This document shows positions 19,590 to 32,614 of a DNA stretch of 64,000 nucleotides, one piece after another; within the stretch, counting starts at the first letter, position 1, and every line of letters starts with the position of its first letter. The stretch covers positions 44,206,001-44,270,000 of the forward strand of contig CM114271.1 of NCBI GenBank assembly GCA_050084515.1, in the 5' to 3' direction. The stretch is from Blasia pusilla. Taxonomy: Eukaryota; Marchantiophyta; Marchantiopsida; Blasiales. The position numbers and the translations under genes are program-made. The notes under the pieces are model-generated. The model was not told the origin of the DNA. It saw nothing but the letters and a program-made list of their open reading frames with translations, and did not search any database.

Positions 19590-21734
19590 GGGGGCTGGTA
19601 TTTTGGCAGGAGAGAGTAAGAGAGGAGAGGAAGAGAGGAAGAGAGGAGAGTCCCTCTTAAAAAAAAGGGCCAAATCCGCCTCCTCTCTTCAAAACTTTTT
19701 AACATATTTGAAATTTTCGTTTGCTTTCAAATTCAGGAAATCTTTAGAAGAGAGTAGGTAGTGGTCCACATTTGGCCCTAAAAAAAACCTCCTCTTTCCT
19801 GGGGGCGAGAAAAAAGGAGACATCATAAGACCATCCTAAACATTTTTCCATCACTGTCCATGTGAGCCTAAGTTTCTTAACATTCCCTGTATCGGTCAAC
19901 AAAAAGCAGTGCCCTTGGTATTTTTGTTGGAGGACCACCCGGATGGGTAACTCTCTTTTTGCAGGGATTGTTGCCTGCATCATGGCCTCCCCTAAATTGC
20001 CCCATAACCAACTTTCTGTCGGTTATGAATGGTGTCTGCTCAAGATGAACTTTCTGAAATGTGAAAAAATCAGATCCTCAGGCTCAGAAACCGAGAAGCT
20101 GCACCCCTCCCAACCCGTAAGAAAGCTCACCATAAGATTTTTAGAAGTGATTTTCTTCCACCCTGCACCCACGACGATCTAATGGGTTGGGAATCCGAAA
20201 TGGCAATCCGACAGGTAGTAGGAATCTTGCACATCTTAGACATGAAAAGAAGCCTACAACTGGTTGGACGAATGAAGGGGAACGAGCCAAAAGTCAAGAA
20301 GCCCGCCACAATGCGTCAGAAGTTGGTCTCACCGGGATAGAGTCCCATCACTCAAGCAGTCAACTTGTCCGAATCCGAGAGGTTGCCTGGAAATGGTTAA
20401 AAAGTTGCAGTGGGCAAAAAGCAAAAAGTCGGAATCATACGGGTTGCGAATTGCAAGTACCGAGTAGCTAAAAGAACACAATCCACAAGTCCAAAAACAT
20501 ATTCCAGAAAACTTTTACAAACACCATTATGGGTTGAAAAATCTCGTCCTTTATTACCTCCGAAGGAACCTCGGAAATGTACATTGAACCTAGTCTATGA
20601 TTTCTTGACCTCGTCATCTACAAATTTACTCCTAACTCTCCTCGGTGACATTACCAAAGGAATGTCCTGGGATTCAAGTGGCTCCTCTGGCCGGTTGTAG
20701 ACGGGGATCGAAAATGTTGGCGAATTCGAGAGCCTTGGCCCCCCCCTAGGTACACCATAACGGTCCCATGTAACCTGTCTCGAGTCCCATCGCCTTCCTC
20801 GGCAGTATACCTTGTACGCTCTGCAATGTGACACCCATCCAAAGTATCAATATCCGCTCCGCCCCGGTAATACCACTATGGCAACCGTGACAGGTAAAAG
20901 GAATCCAACACGTCGAGAGAAGAAAAGAAGCCTCGCCGCTTTACGAGTTGAGGGAAGGTGCCAAGGAAGAAGCCCGCCGGATCGCTCGATCCGAAAGGGT
21001 CCGATCAGGCAACCTATCGGAATCAGAAAGGTTGCCTGGAGGTGGTAAAAAGGGTCCAGTGGTCAAAAAGCGAAAAGTTGCAAGGAGGATAAATCCGACG
21101 GGTTGAAGTGGTCATAAAGTGAAAATTGCAAGCAGGAGAAATCCGACGGGTTGAAAAGTAGAAGACCGTGGAGTACATAGACGATCACATTCGAAAAGAC
21201 AAAATGATCAGCAAACATTTACAAGCACCACCATCGATCGAAAAAATCTTCTGCTTTATATCATCCGAAAAAAGCTCGGAACTGTACATTTGATCTATTC
21301 TATGAAATCTTTTGCCAAATTATCAAAAACTCCCTACCCAAACGATGAGTCAATTTGGGTCGTTGAGTTCTTTGAACTCACTCATCATCGTCGAGAGCTC
21401 TTGCAAAATCACTTTCGGCCTTGCCCTCCCGATTTTGGGAATCGTTGGAAGTGACGATGGAGTCACTACCAAGGGTGGCTGGCTGGAACCGAGCTCTCGG
21501 CCGGTGGAGAGTTGTGCGCCCCAACGAGCCTTTCGATTCGCCTTTGCCTCCTTGCAAAGGTCAAACAGTTCCTGCCTTCCCTCGAGGCAGAGAATGTTCA
21601 TGCCACTCTGCCAGGCGCCTCTGATACTCGCCCCTGAAAGGCCCACTAAGTCAAACACCAAGTCACCTGGCCTTGAGTAGAGCTCGATGAGCGTTTGCAT
21701 CAGGGCTGGCGACTTTTCCCTTCCTCCCAGAAGT
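19590..21734 (+). mobile_element. Left part of element Y
   Basis: Colinear with MULE-A 2278 to about 4400: terminal repeat, left arm with the ~680-bp duplication and the 3' end of the methyltransferase-like gene on the minus strand (frame at 21350-21734 with SPALMQTLIELYSRPGDLVF and SGASIRGAWQSGMNILCLEG). It stops at CCCAGAAGT, inside exon 4, where B2 inserted. Small deletions shift the exon's tail. Confidence 0.8.
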
Positions 21735-22137
21735 GAGGTGCGGTAAGAGGAGAGGAAGAGAGGAAGAGAGGAGAGAGGAGAGAGGAAACTAGGGTCAACC
21801 GAAATAGATTTTTTTTTTTGAAGAGAGTTTCCGTTGGGTTGAAGAGAGGAAAATTTTTGTTTGAATTTTTTTGCACTTTTTTGTTCATATGTTAAGCAGT
21901 CCCACAATTTTTTTTTCCTCTTCCATATTTTGGCAACCCCTCTGAGTCCGACAAGTTGCAAATTGCACAAAATTTAGAAAACTGAAAAATCAGTGGAATC
22001 ATAAGTGTGGAACCAATCACTTTTTCCATCCAAGGTCTGGAAAAAATCTGTCATTTGCCCGCGGCTGAATAGAGTTCAAGCTCAAAGTGAAGGTTGAGGA
22101 AAATTAAAAGTACAATCTAAAACCTCATTTTGCATCC

Positions 22138-25100
22138 TCAAAGTGGTTTGTTTAAAATACTTCGAACTTCTTTGAGGGACAGAATTGGTTGGTGGATTCC
22201 TACTCCTACCTCCGACTCTCTTAAAACTACCAGCAACACATAGTACATGTGCTTACAAGGGAAATACCTTTTGCCACTTGTCTCTCTTTGGACAAAGTCA
22301 TCACATGAACATGTGGGAAAGCAACAGATGTGCACCACATACACCCTGTGACACTTGAATTTCTGATGTTGTTCTGACCCAATACATCCTTCCTATTCCA
22401 TTGCCACTCAAGACATCTTTCTTGGCGATGATCTCCATTTTTGCCTCCCAGTGCTGCAATTCGTTTTGCTCTCTCCACCGTTGGCCTACACATTCTGTTT
22501 CTCTTCACCCCATTTCTAGACTCAAAGCAGAAATAATGGATTGAGATCATCCACCTTCTCCGGGTACATGTTGACATCAATCTTGGGTTGAATACTTAAA
22601 TGCGAAGGTCTCATGTAATGCGAACATGCTCCGAACTTCCCCGTCTCACGAGTCTCAAACCGACACTTGTAAGATTTTCCACCGTCTTGTGTGCGATTCG
22701 TACTGCGGCGATGGGCCAAATTGTGGGGGTATTCGGGAGCTCCAATGGCAGCGGATAAGACTTCGGAAAGCGCAAGATTCATTTGGGCGAAGAAGTCCTT
22801 CAATTGATCCGGTCCTTGTGAACGATCAAAGGTTTTGAGTCCCCAAAACCAGGCAGAGGTCGCCCAGTCCTTATGCAGTTCTTATTTAGGAAAGTGCCGC
22901 ATGCTCTCCTAATGCCATCAGATCCCGCCCCGCAGGTGGGTCCACGTCTGGGTTGCTCGAGATATATGCCACCGTTTTAGGTTGCAATCCACCTCCATTA
23001 CCGGAATCCCATATTGTTGAACCACCCTAGTGACAGGATGATCTTTGTGAACTTCCAAAGAACGGAGGGCTTTTGAAATAAAACATTCACTGATTTTGGA
23101 GAAGTAACTCCATCACGGATTTGGGACGGGTCCGGGGTCCCCGAATACACTGGCGGTGTAATTTCCTCATCCAAATCAATCATCGGATTCGTTCCTCGAT
23201 CTCGCCTCTTCACCGCTCAAGTCAAGATACTTATCTGGTCTCCACGAGTCTCGCTCGGATCGCTCTACCACCATCTGTATGGGACGTCTTGAAACCCGCC
23301 CCGAATATCCCCACCAATGTGTACGTCTTGCTCGAGTGGAGTTCCAGCTACGCACCGGTTGAAGGCTTCCACATACAATTTTTCATCACCAGATCTCACA
23401 GCCGCCTTGACATAGAGCTCGTAGATCGACGGCCCTTTTCCTTTTGTTATGCCTTTTGTGAGAAAGATATGGGATGCTGCAGACTGTAGCATTGCTCTTG
23501 CCTGGTCTTGTTGGCATGCCTCCACAAGTGAAATTCGTTGGCATGCTTGTGACGACCTCCAAGAGGAATGAACACTTTCTACTCCACTTGTGTTGGGGCA
23601 GAGGGCATTTTCATGAACGTTCAATCCCTGCAACGACGGCAATGTTAGAAGGGAATGAAAATAACCCAGGAGTCAAAGAAATAAGCGACCTGTCGGAACC
23701 AGACGGGTTGCAGGCCCGAGGCATCCCATGAACGACTTTGCAACCCGTCGGGTCCCGACGTGTTGTAACCTTAAACCCACCTACTACAACCCGTCGAAAC
23801 ATGACGGGTTGCAAGGCCGAGGCATCCCATGAACGACTCTGTGACCCGTCGGGTCCCGAATGGTTGCACACTCGGGACGACACCAAACATCTGGATGCAA
23901 CCCGTCGGTTTCGCGTCGGGTTGCACACTCGGCAACCCGTCGATCCGATGACTTGCTTGGTTTCTTGGGTTTGAAATCCATATAATTCCCATGCTTCTCA
24001 CCCTGAGCTACAACTTTACAAACAATTCTCAGCGTGAGCTTGACAAGACAAAATAGTGAACTCACCTGCCGCATGAAGTTTCCCCATTGTCTCATAAATA
24101 GTCCACCAACTCAACCAAGAGCACAACTCTTTGTACTTCCCCTCAATCGCATGCTTCCTCCACCACCCATGAAGTTCTTCGTGGCAGTCCATGGCTTGCT
24201 TCAAGGTTTTTTGTCCTTGCAGCGTTGGAGTAGAGTGACATGCTCTGTCCTCTTATTCTCCTTGATGCAAGATTTGGTGTACCGGGTCACTGATTGCCAA
24301 TGGAAAGCATCCGACCTTTCCCTCTCCGGTTGAACCTCTCCACCCAGAACACTTCTCGGATAGCAATCCACCCAGGTTGTGCATTGTCCGCCATGAACCC
24401 ATAAATTTCGGAGGTGGCCTTTTGTTTTCCTTCACCACCTCCAATAAGAGTAACCAAAGACATCTTCAAAGCGCCAACGTCTTACGCCTTTACTTCACAC
24501 ATAAATATAGTTTCGAGTCCCTTCTCCACATGGTCATAAACGTGAGCACCCATCGTCAACCATCCGTTCAAAGACTCAGAGCAAATATCAAAGCCGACAC
24601 GGCTCCGTAAAGATCTTCCCCTTCCCTCATTCGATCTATAAGATCGAGGCCACTCGACGGACTGTGGTTGACATTTTGAAGACATAGGCCCTGGATCCTC
24701 GCCTCCTTGGCCCATGAATTGCCATCTCTGAATGAATGGGAATCTCGAGTTGGCCTTGATTCGGCGATGGCATCCATTTCGCCGTCTTTCCATCTAGAAC
24801 TCGAATCGACGCAAACAAATTCGGAAGCATTCGGGATCGCGAGAAATGCGAGATTTTCCCGAGTTGTTTCTCCTCAACCGCCGTGATCTGCCCTGCCCAG
24901 GATTCCAAGCAATTGTTCACAAATTTGTGATGCCATTGTGAGCTTGATCACCCGGGCTTTGAACCGGAGAGTTTCTCAAGACCTCGGCTACTTTCTTCGC
25001 CACATCCTCCTTGATGTGTCTTTGAATTGCATCGATCCACAGGATGAGTGTGGGAGCCAACATGAATCGCCACCTTGTATACTCGGCGTGGAGCCCAAGT

Positions 25101-26039
25101 CATGGACAATGAAAATATGTATGCAGGACACGCTCCAACGCAGAAGGGCGTGCGACAATGAGGATATCGATGGCCTCCGGCGTATTGTGGCACCCACCTC
25201 GTATGGAGTTTCTGCATTCTTGGGGGGAATTGCAACGTATTGACTCGCCCGTTGCGCTCTAGATACGGGCATGCTGGACTTCTATACTCCAAGGCTCCCA
25301 CGCATTGGCGGCGGGGAGACAATCCAGGACCATCTGGAATGGAAGCACTAGTCCGTTGAAGCTTGCACCATCCATGACAATCAGAGTTTCTGTCCATACC
25401 CTTCAGGCGTCCTCCATCCTTCTTTTGAGCAGGAGCAGCAAGTGGAGGCAACTCAAAAATGCAATTACCATCGACGGGCGGTAGCTCGTCGACAAGAATA
25501 TGCTTGAACATTTTCAAGGCGAGACGAAAGCAAACTATTGCCTAATACTCGCAAGAGGAACAGTAGGCGGACAGAGGGCCCGATTGGTGTCCGACAGATC
25601 CACTGAGGTTGATAACATCCGGAATCTCTTCAGGAAGAACAACATTGTTACGAGTGTGTGAAGTTGGTGTCGAAGCCGGATCTGCAGAGCTTGGAGTTGC
25701 AAACGTAGAGCTCGGAGCACTAGGAAATTCTAGTCCGTCTACTTGGGAAACAAGACGAGGGGGGCCGTAAACTCTGTATTGACCATTTGCGACAGGTAGG
25801 AGATTCCATACTTTACGGTCTGAGGTCACTGGCTGGACCGTCTCACCTATTATGTCTTCCGAACCTTCCACCCTAACATCTTTGGATACAAAGATGGTTC
25901 CAATTTGGAGAAGAAATCGAACAGACAGAAAATTTTCATCCACTGCTACGAAAGACTCACGAGCTTGGGGTCGAATGATTTCTGATTGAGGAAGGGCTGC
26001 CAGATGACTGCCACAAGTGAGCTTAACATAATTATCCAT
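22138..26039 (-). pseudogene. MULE transposase of element Y
   Basis: Minus-strand copy of the transposase, beginning MDNYVKLTCGSHLAALPQ at 26039 and ending LKEVRSILNKPL at 22138. It preserves some core motifs better than MULE-A (YGFMADNAQPGWIAIREVF at about 24340, and HGWWRKHAIEGKYKELCSWL at about 24170). The SWIM finger is at about 22220-22340 (CSCDDFV ... CKHMYY). Many frameshifts separate the blocks (for example near 25530, 24900, 24470, 23260 and 22520), so it is inactive. Confidence 0.8.
23685..23945 (-). repeat. Palindrome array in the Y transposase gene
   Basis: About five palindrome copies between coding blocks, in the same place as in MULE-A and B2. Confidence 0.75.
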
Positions 26040-26229
26040 TCCAAGAAGATTCCTACGGGAGGAGACTGAGAATGAGAATGAGAATGAGAATATTTAATTT
26101 ATAATGAATAGGAAACAAATACTCCTGACAGATTTTTACTGACAAGATGAATTCGGTGGGGGAGATTGTCCGACACAATGGATCCAATTCTGTAACACAT
26201 TCAATTGTGTTGCAATATGTTACCGGATT

Positions 26230-27340
26230 TGGGAAGCAGAGGGTTGCGCATCACTTGGAACCCATCGGAGTCCTGGTAACTCATAAATTACCCGAAGCTT
26301 ACTGAAGCCTGCAACCCGTCGGCATCGGACGGGTTGCACGCTTCTGCTAAACATTGTCGAAGCGAGCAACCCGTCGCTCTCCGACGACTTGCTGCGATAC
26401 CGCTCCTTCTTGCTCGAAGATGCCGGAGGCGCAAACCGCCTGTTCTCGGCGAGTTCGCGGGTGCCTCGCCTTTGAGCCCAAAGACGGCGAGGCGTGCAAC
26501 CCGTCGCCCTCAACGGGTTGCGCAAGGGCCTCGCTTGTGGTCTTGCCCGCAGACTCATCCGCGACTTGCACGGAAGCCATCGTTCCTAACCCATGATGAG
26601 GGAAGCGTGCAACCCAACGATCTCCGACGGATTGCTCAAAATACGCCCCGTTCCGCCCCGAACACGGCGGAGGCGCGCAACATGTCGGTCTCGGCGGCTT
26701 GCGCCGGTACCTCGCGTTGTTTTCTGAAAGACGACGGAGGCGCTCAACCCGTCGGTCTCCGGCGGGTTGCTTTGCACTGCGTGGCGGCGTTCGCAGGATG
26801 GCGAGGCGCGCAATATGTCGGTCTCCGGCGGGTTGCGCGGGTACCTCGCGTTCTTTTGAAGACGACGGAGGCGCTCAACCCGTTCGGGCTCCGGCGGGTT
26901 GCTCCGCGCGACGCGGGCGCGTTCCCAAGATGGCGGAGCCGTGCAACTGTCGGACTCGATGCGGGTTGCGATTTTTCACGTCCGGACTTCCGTAACATTC
27001 GGCACGTCGCCGTCGAAAGGACGACGGGACCCAACGGTCAGCCCAACGGCTAGAAAAGTATAAATAGGGCAGAAGTCGCTCATTTCCGGTTTCTCATTTC
27101 GTGATCTTCATTCCTCACTCCTCACTCTCCCACGCAGCAGCTGTTCAGATACGAAGGGGCATTTCACGCGGCGACACATCGCGAGTCGATAGGAGGGAAC
27201 GAGAGCGAGACGGTTCGACCGAGTGATATCAGGACGATTCGAGCTAACCACCAAGGCGAGACGAGCTCCCATCTCGACATCAGCAAGGCGAATGATCAAG
27301 GGAATCGTCGTGGACATAGGCGGAGGCATTTTCGGCAAAA
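26230..27340. promoter_or_regulatory. Divergent promoter of element Y with palindrome array
   Basis: Palindromes near 26310, 26367, 26497, 26608, 26677, 26742, 26809, 26875 and 26942, many about 66 bp apart; several here carry a G-for-A change (CCGGCGGGTTGC). TATAAATAG for the plus-strand gene lies at 27059-27067, 282 bp before its ATG at 27341. Confidence 0.75.
27059..27067 (+). promoter_or_regulatory. TATA box of the Y methyltransferase-like gene
   Basis: TATAAATAG, matching position and sequence in MULE-A. Confidence 0.6.
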
Positions 27341-28517
27341 ATGACGAGGAAAAAAACACAAGCCAACAAGTCCGGGAGCTTCACTCCGAAGTCCATTAGG
27401 ACTCCTGCGTCAGCTTCTCCTGCGCCTCGTTCGGCGAATGAAATTAGGCAGCAAGAAATCGAGGAGCGGGAAAGGGAAGCGGAGATGCACAACCAAGTGC
27501 TTCTGGCGAGACGTGTTCAAGCGGCGCTAGATAAACAGAACGAAGAGGCCGAGACGTCGCAGGCCTTGAAGAAAAGGATCGCGAATTTAAAAGAGAGAAA
27601 AGAAGCGTCTGGACGCGTCGGTGAGGAGGGCGGAATTGGCTAAAGCGAGGCGGGAAAAAGCGATAGCCATTGACGATAGCCCAGCCCGTCCAACCGCAAG
27701 TGTTGAGATGCGGGAAATGTCCCCCACAAAGTCCGGGGACACAATCAACATAGTGGAAACAACACCAGTTCAAATCGATGACGACAAGGTGATGAGGACC
27801 GCCAGCGTGGAGATGGTGGAGATGGCGGAAGAAGACGGAGAGCGGTCATTCTCGACTCCAAGCCTGGCGGAGGACATCGACCTCTATCGGATCGAGGAGT
27901 TCCCAGTCGATTTGCGGCCCTGTCTCGCACAAGTTAGTGGTCAAGAAACCGACTCCATTTTCAAGCGGGTAAGAGAGGTTCGGGTTTTTTAATTATGTGA
28001 ATTGCAATTCATTGGGATTTCAGTGTAGCTTATTCCTCTTGTCGGTTACGACGGGTGGTAAAGCGAGATGGCACTCATGGAGGGCCACAACGCCCGAGGA
28101 TTCCACTCTGCCGATTAAGGACAATGGAATACGTCCAGAAATCTGATCCGGCGAGGACATCGCAAAGCTAAAACAATCGGGCGGCGCATCCTACGTGGAC
28201 ATTTTTCCTCCCTTCTATGTTCAGCCTTACGACGAGCATGGAACCCAAGCTCTGTTACCGAGGAGGACTTGGAAAATCTTGACACATTCTCGGAGGATGC
28301 GAGACCAGGACTTGAAGGCAAGTTGAGGGCACGCAATTCATTTGGATGAGGAATCAGTATTTCTTCATCCGGGATGGAAATCAGGTTCATGGCGTGGACC
28401 AAGTTTTGGAGGGCGCCCCAACTCATTGGAGGCACATTTCTGCGTGAAGGCGGTGGTCCTTCACCCATACCCTCATCACATGGCGACGGTGGAGATGGCA
28501 ATGCATGCCATGAACAC

Positions 28518-28918
28518 GTAAGTATCTTTAACACTTTTCGCAACTTTCGTCGGACTCGGCGAGTTGCTCGATTGATGAATGGGTTAGGTTTTTTAGGCGA
28601 AAGCAACTCGTCGGACTCGACGGGTTGCTAGATCAAGATGTTTTCGAATGTCTTTTAAGATTGACACTCGTCGGACTCCGACGAGTTGCAATCTTAAAAA
28701 CATCCGAAAAAAGCGTCGCAACCCTAGTTCAAAGAACCCGTCGAGTCCAACGAGTTGCTTACCTGGCATTAGCAAATGAGTGCAACCCGTCGGACTCCGG
28801 ACGGGTTGCATCATTTAGCTTGTTGCTAGAATCCGACCCTGAAGTGCGGACGACCGTCGAGTCCGACGGGTTGCAGGAACCCATGTAATTTCCTGACGGG
28901 TTGAGTTTGGATGTGCAG
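28518..28918 (+). repeat. Intron 2 of the Y methyltransferase-like gene with palindromes
   Basis: Donor GTAAGT, acceptor TGTGCAG. About six palindromes, starting near 28545, 28605, 28667, 28725, 28780 and 28853, including the CTCGTCGG/CCGACGAG arm type. It is shorter than in MULE-A (401 versus 739 bp). Confidence 0.75.
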
Positions 28919-30921
28919 GATTGTATCGGAGGGGAATGTCACCCACCATTGGATCCAGGACTGCGATCGGGTGAGGAAGGTGCTTACGACGCACCCGGGA
29001 GAGTACAGGGGGTTCTTGGGCGATGCCCTCGTCAATCAGATGCTTGCAAAGGGTGCTCAAATTAAGAAGAAAACTTGGGCAAACAAGTTTATTTCTCAAG
29101 ATGCAGCCGTTACCATCCTTTTTGGTCGAAGATACAGCCCCAAGAAAAGCGCCTGACCGAGCCGAGCGGAGGGAGAAGGTATCTGCGTCTGAGCGCGCCA
29201 AATTCATCCAAGCTGCTGTATCTGCTGCAACGAAATACACGGCGAGCAAGATGCAGCGATACATCAGCATTCTCAACCCCGAACTTGGTCCGGAGTTCTA
29301 CAAGGAGCTCAAGGCGATTATCAAGCATCGGCGAAGAGGGATGAAGATCCGCATGGTCGGATTGGGAGAAAGTGTCATTTGGATCGCGTGCATCGTTTTG
29401 CGTTATCCGGATTAGCGAGTTCAGAGGATACGACCGATGAAAATCGATCTCGAGGGCTCGAGAGGCCCGGAAGAGGGCGCACACCATCCTCCGGTGTGTC
29501 CGATCCGATGATCTCGCATTGACACGCGCGAATGGTCGTTCTGGGACGCGTTGCGGGTAATCGGGAAGTCCGTGCTGGACGGTCTGCAAGCGGAGCTCAG
29601 AAGATTAGAGCCCATTCCGCCGGAAGCAAACCTTGAAAGTTCTGGAGATTACGAGGTTTGGCTCGACGACATCCGGGACAAGCCAACCAAGAACCCTGGA
29701 TTCAAGACCATGTTCAAGGTTTGCGTCCTCCCTCAGGCAGAGCTTGACGAAGAAGTAGAGGGTAACAAACGGGATCAAGCGAAGAAGAAGCGAGATCTAC
29801 AGGAGCAGACGGCCGATAATGTTCGACTAAAAGCTGCCCAACGGATGGTATTCAGGTACCTCGTCCAGTGTAAGAACGCAGGTACGTGGGGAAAATTACC
29901 AATAGCCTTGAAATTGTGGGCTTCGCCGCCGGATGCAGAGACATTCTCCATGTACGACGTGGAGATGGGTCTGCACATGTCGGATTGGGAGGTGGAGAAT
30001 TGCCCCATTTGGCTCAACTTCAACAACCCTGAAGACATCATGGATAAGGATTTACAAGTGCTTCATGATGCAGTGGCCTCAGGACAAGACAACATCCCCA
30101 ATTTCGTCCAGCCTGAAGACTTCTTCGGAGGAGATCTGAGAAAAGCAGGCCACGAGCAGTGAGTTGGCTTCCAAGGTCCGGACAGCCAAAGACAAATCCA
30201 CAGCGGGTCTCAAAGGCAAGGCGAGGGGAGGGAAAAATTCAGAGGCCGAGACTTCCCAAAGAGAGCCTGAAGATGAGAGGCCAGAGGCGGAATCGTCGGA
30301 CGAGCGAGGGAGAGAGGGTCGGACGGGTCCCGGCGAAGAAAACGCCACGAGAATCCGAGGTCATCGAAACCCGACAAGCCGTCCCCGGACTAGGGAGAAG
30401 CGGAAGCGAGAGGTGCGGGTTGTCCCAAGGAGAATAGAGCCCATCATCCTTGGGAAGACACAGACAAACAACGACCGGACAAGCGTCCTCCTTGATTCAC
30501 CTCTTTCTTGGATGAGCGAACGCCTTGATTCTCAGCGTCGACAAGCGCCATCGAAAAATTGACAACGCTGGGAAGGAAGCTCCAACGAAACGGGCACACC
30601 GCTGGGCGGTGAATGGAGTGGTGGAAGAGGTTGCGGTGGATCTCTTGATCGCCGATCGCCCTCGGGGTTTGCGACTTTGGGGCGAAAATCCGGCGGACGA
30701 GGTACGAGTGGAATCGCCGCTCACTTATGACCGATTGCACTTTTGTTCTCCTTTGCGCACGCCTATCCGAGTGATGGGGCTGCTTCTTGGTGTTGACTGG
30801 AGGGAGCGAGGACGAGCTCTTCAACCTCCAGTGCGTCAAGAGGTCGCTAAAGTGGAGGACGGCACAATCGTGGATCATCAAAAACGAGTACCCACTCCGA
30901 TCCGCGACGAGTCAAATTTGA

Positions 30922-31444
30922 GTAAGGCTCAATTCTTGTACAATAATTTCAATTATCTTATAATGATGTGTAGAATCAATCAATCTGGGTTTTTTTTGTC
31001 CGTGAGCAACCCGTCGGAAGGCGACGGGTTGTTGGCTTAGAGCAGCCCATGCTCGGCTGAGAGCAACCCGTCGGTCTCCGACAGGTTGCATCTTTCCCAC
31101 ATACAGAGGGAAAACCGTGGTGTACCTGCAACCCGACGGGTTGCAGTTGATTTTGGTCTTTGGATGCAACCCGTCTAATAGCGACGGGTTGCTATCAGAT
31201 GGGTTGCTCTCAGGCGAGCATGGGCTGGTCTAGGCCAGCAACCCGTCGCCTTCCGACGGGTTGCATCCGAAAACCAAAATCAACTTGGAAAACCCAAAAG
31301 CAACTCCAACCCGTCGGGTTCCGACGGGTTGGTCCGGGACAAAACAACCCGTCGGACTCTGACAGGTTGATCCAAAGTCAGTTATTGAAAATCTTCTCAA
31401 GGCGACTTTTTTAGTTTCTGACATTGTTTCGTGCTGATTTTCAG
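30922..31444 (+). repeat. Intron 3 of the Y methyltransferase-like gene with palindromes
   Basis: Donor GTAAGG, acceptor TTTTCAG. About seven palindromes between 31003 and 31370. Confidence 0.75.
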
Positions 31445-31966
31445 ATGGACCACTCCTACGTGTACTACTTCGTTCGGCCTGAGCACAATTTCCATGTGTT
31501 CAAGATCCAGGATCCTGTGGATCCATGCTCAGATGGGTACAGCTTAGATAGTTTGTACAATTTCCCCCCGGGAATTTACATGCAAGACAGTACCCCATAC
31601 CCACTTCTGGGTATTCTGGTAGGAGAGAGTAAGAGAGGAGAGGAAGAGAGGAAGAGAGGAGAGTCTCTCTTCAAAAAAAAGGGCCAAATCCGCTTCCTCT
31701 CTTCAAAACTTTATGACATATTTGAAATTTTTGTTTGCTTTCAAATCCATGAAATCTTTAGAAGAGAGTAGGTAGTGGTCCACATTTGGCCCTAAAAAAA
31801 CTTACTTTTTCCTTGGGGCGAAAAAAAAGTAGACATCATAAGACCACTACAAACATTTTTCCATCACTCTCCATATGAGCCTAAGTTTCTTAACATCTCC
31901 TTATCTCGGTCAACAAAAAGTAGTGCCCTTGGTATTTTTGTTGGAGGACCACCCGGATGCCAACCC

Positions 31967-32614
31967 TAAGCATCTACTCCAAGGCATCTACTGCCTGAAA
32001 TTTCTACCTCATCTACTTCTGAACCTGCCCTAACTAAAGCCTCTTGAGCAACATTGATGGCATAGGCTCGACCTGTCTCTTGGACATGCTTGAAGGTGAG
32101 ATAAACCTCTATATTCTTCCCATGCTTGCTTCTTCTCAATCTGGTTCGAGCCCCGCCCTCAGTTCACACCTCCACTTAGCTCCACCTGCACAAATCTTCC
32201 AGAAATCACTCCTTGGATCCTCTCAACTCCATAGATCTCTCCCTTGGATTCTCAAGCTTTATGGCCTTCAAATGAGGTCCTCTAGGCTTCCATGAGGAAT
32301 CTTCTAGCCCACAAGAGTCCAAGCATTTGAGCTCAGCCTCCATTGACCTCTTATTAGCCCCTTATTCTTCATTTCTTGGCCCTAACAATCAGATCCACCC
32401 CCTTGGTTCAAACCCTCCTCTACAACAACAATCAAGCACTCTATCTCCTTCATTGGATACCTTGGAGACTCCCTAGTGCCTACACCATCTCCCTTGTCTC
32501 CTCTAGGCTTGAGGTCAATGGAGTGACTTGGCAGCATTATCACCTTGTACAATCTTCTTGACTTGTTCTTGGACAGCCTGCTGCTGGGCCTTTCTCTTTC
32601 ACCACCTCCACAGG
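31967..32614. other. Foreign segment in the left arm of B2
   Basis: Left of 31967 and right of 32614 the sequence matches MULE-A (about 2643 and 3195) and Y. The 648 bp between have no counterpart and differ in composition (C/T-rich on this strand). The reverse strand has a short readable stretch (QQQAVQEQVKKIVQGDNAAK). No family recognised. Pack-MULE capture and insertion with deletion are both possible. Confidence 0.65.

Larger units (their letters stand above)
21735..31602 (-). mobile_element. Inverted remainder of element Y
   Basis: Starts with the family's right end in reverse (GAGGTGCGGTAAGAGG), then the transposase on the minus strand, the divergent promoter, and the methyltransferase-like gene on the plus strand down to the broken exon 4. 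Its last bases (GTACCCCATACCCACTTCTGG) carry an extra 6 nt compared with MULE-A, a small scar at the junction. Confidence 0.8.
27341..31602 (+). pseudogene. ParB/methyltransferase-like gene of element Y
   Basis: Exon 1 27341-27968 (MTRKKTQANKSGSFTPKSIR, then a frameshift near 27590), exon 2 about 28036-28517, exon 3 28919-30921, exon 4 from 31445 until broken by B2. Exon 3 keeps long readable stretches: GDALVNQMLAKGAQIKKKTW, LNPELGPEFYKELKAIIK and MSDWEVENCPIWLNFNNPED. The motif IV-like site reads VDLLIADRPRGLRLWGE. The exon 2 acceptor has lost its AG (ACGG for ACAG), and the ParB-like motif is frameshifted. Exon 4 begins MDHSYVYYFVRPEHNF and stops at the nested insertion before motif I. It is therefore dead, but it is useful for rebuilding the family consensus. 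Confidence 0.7.
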
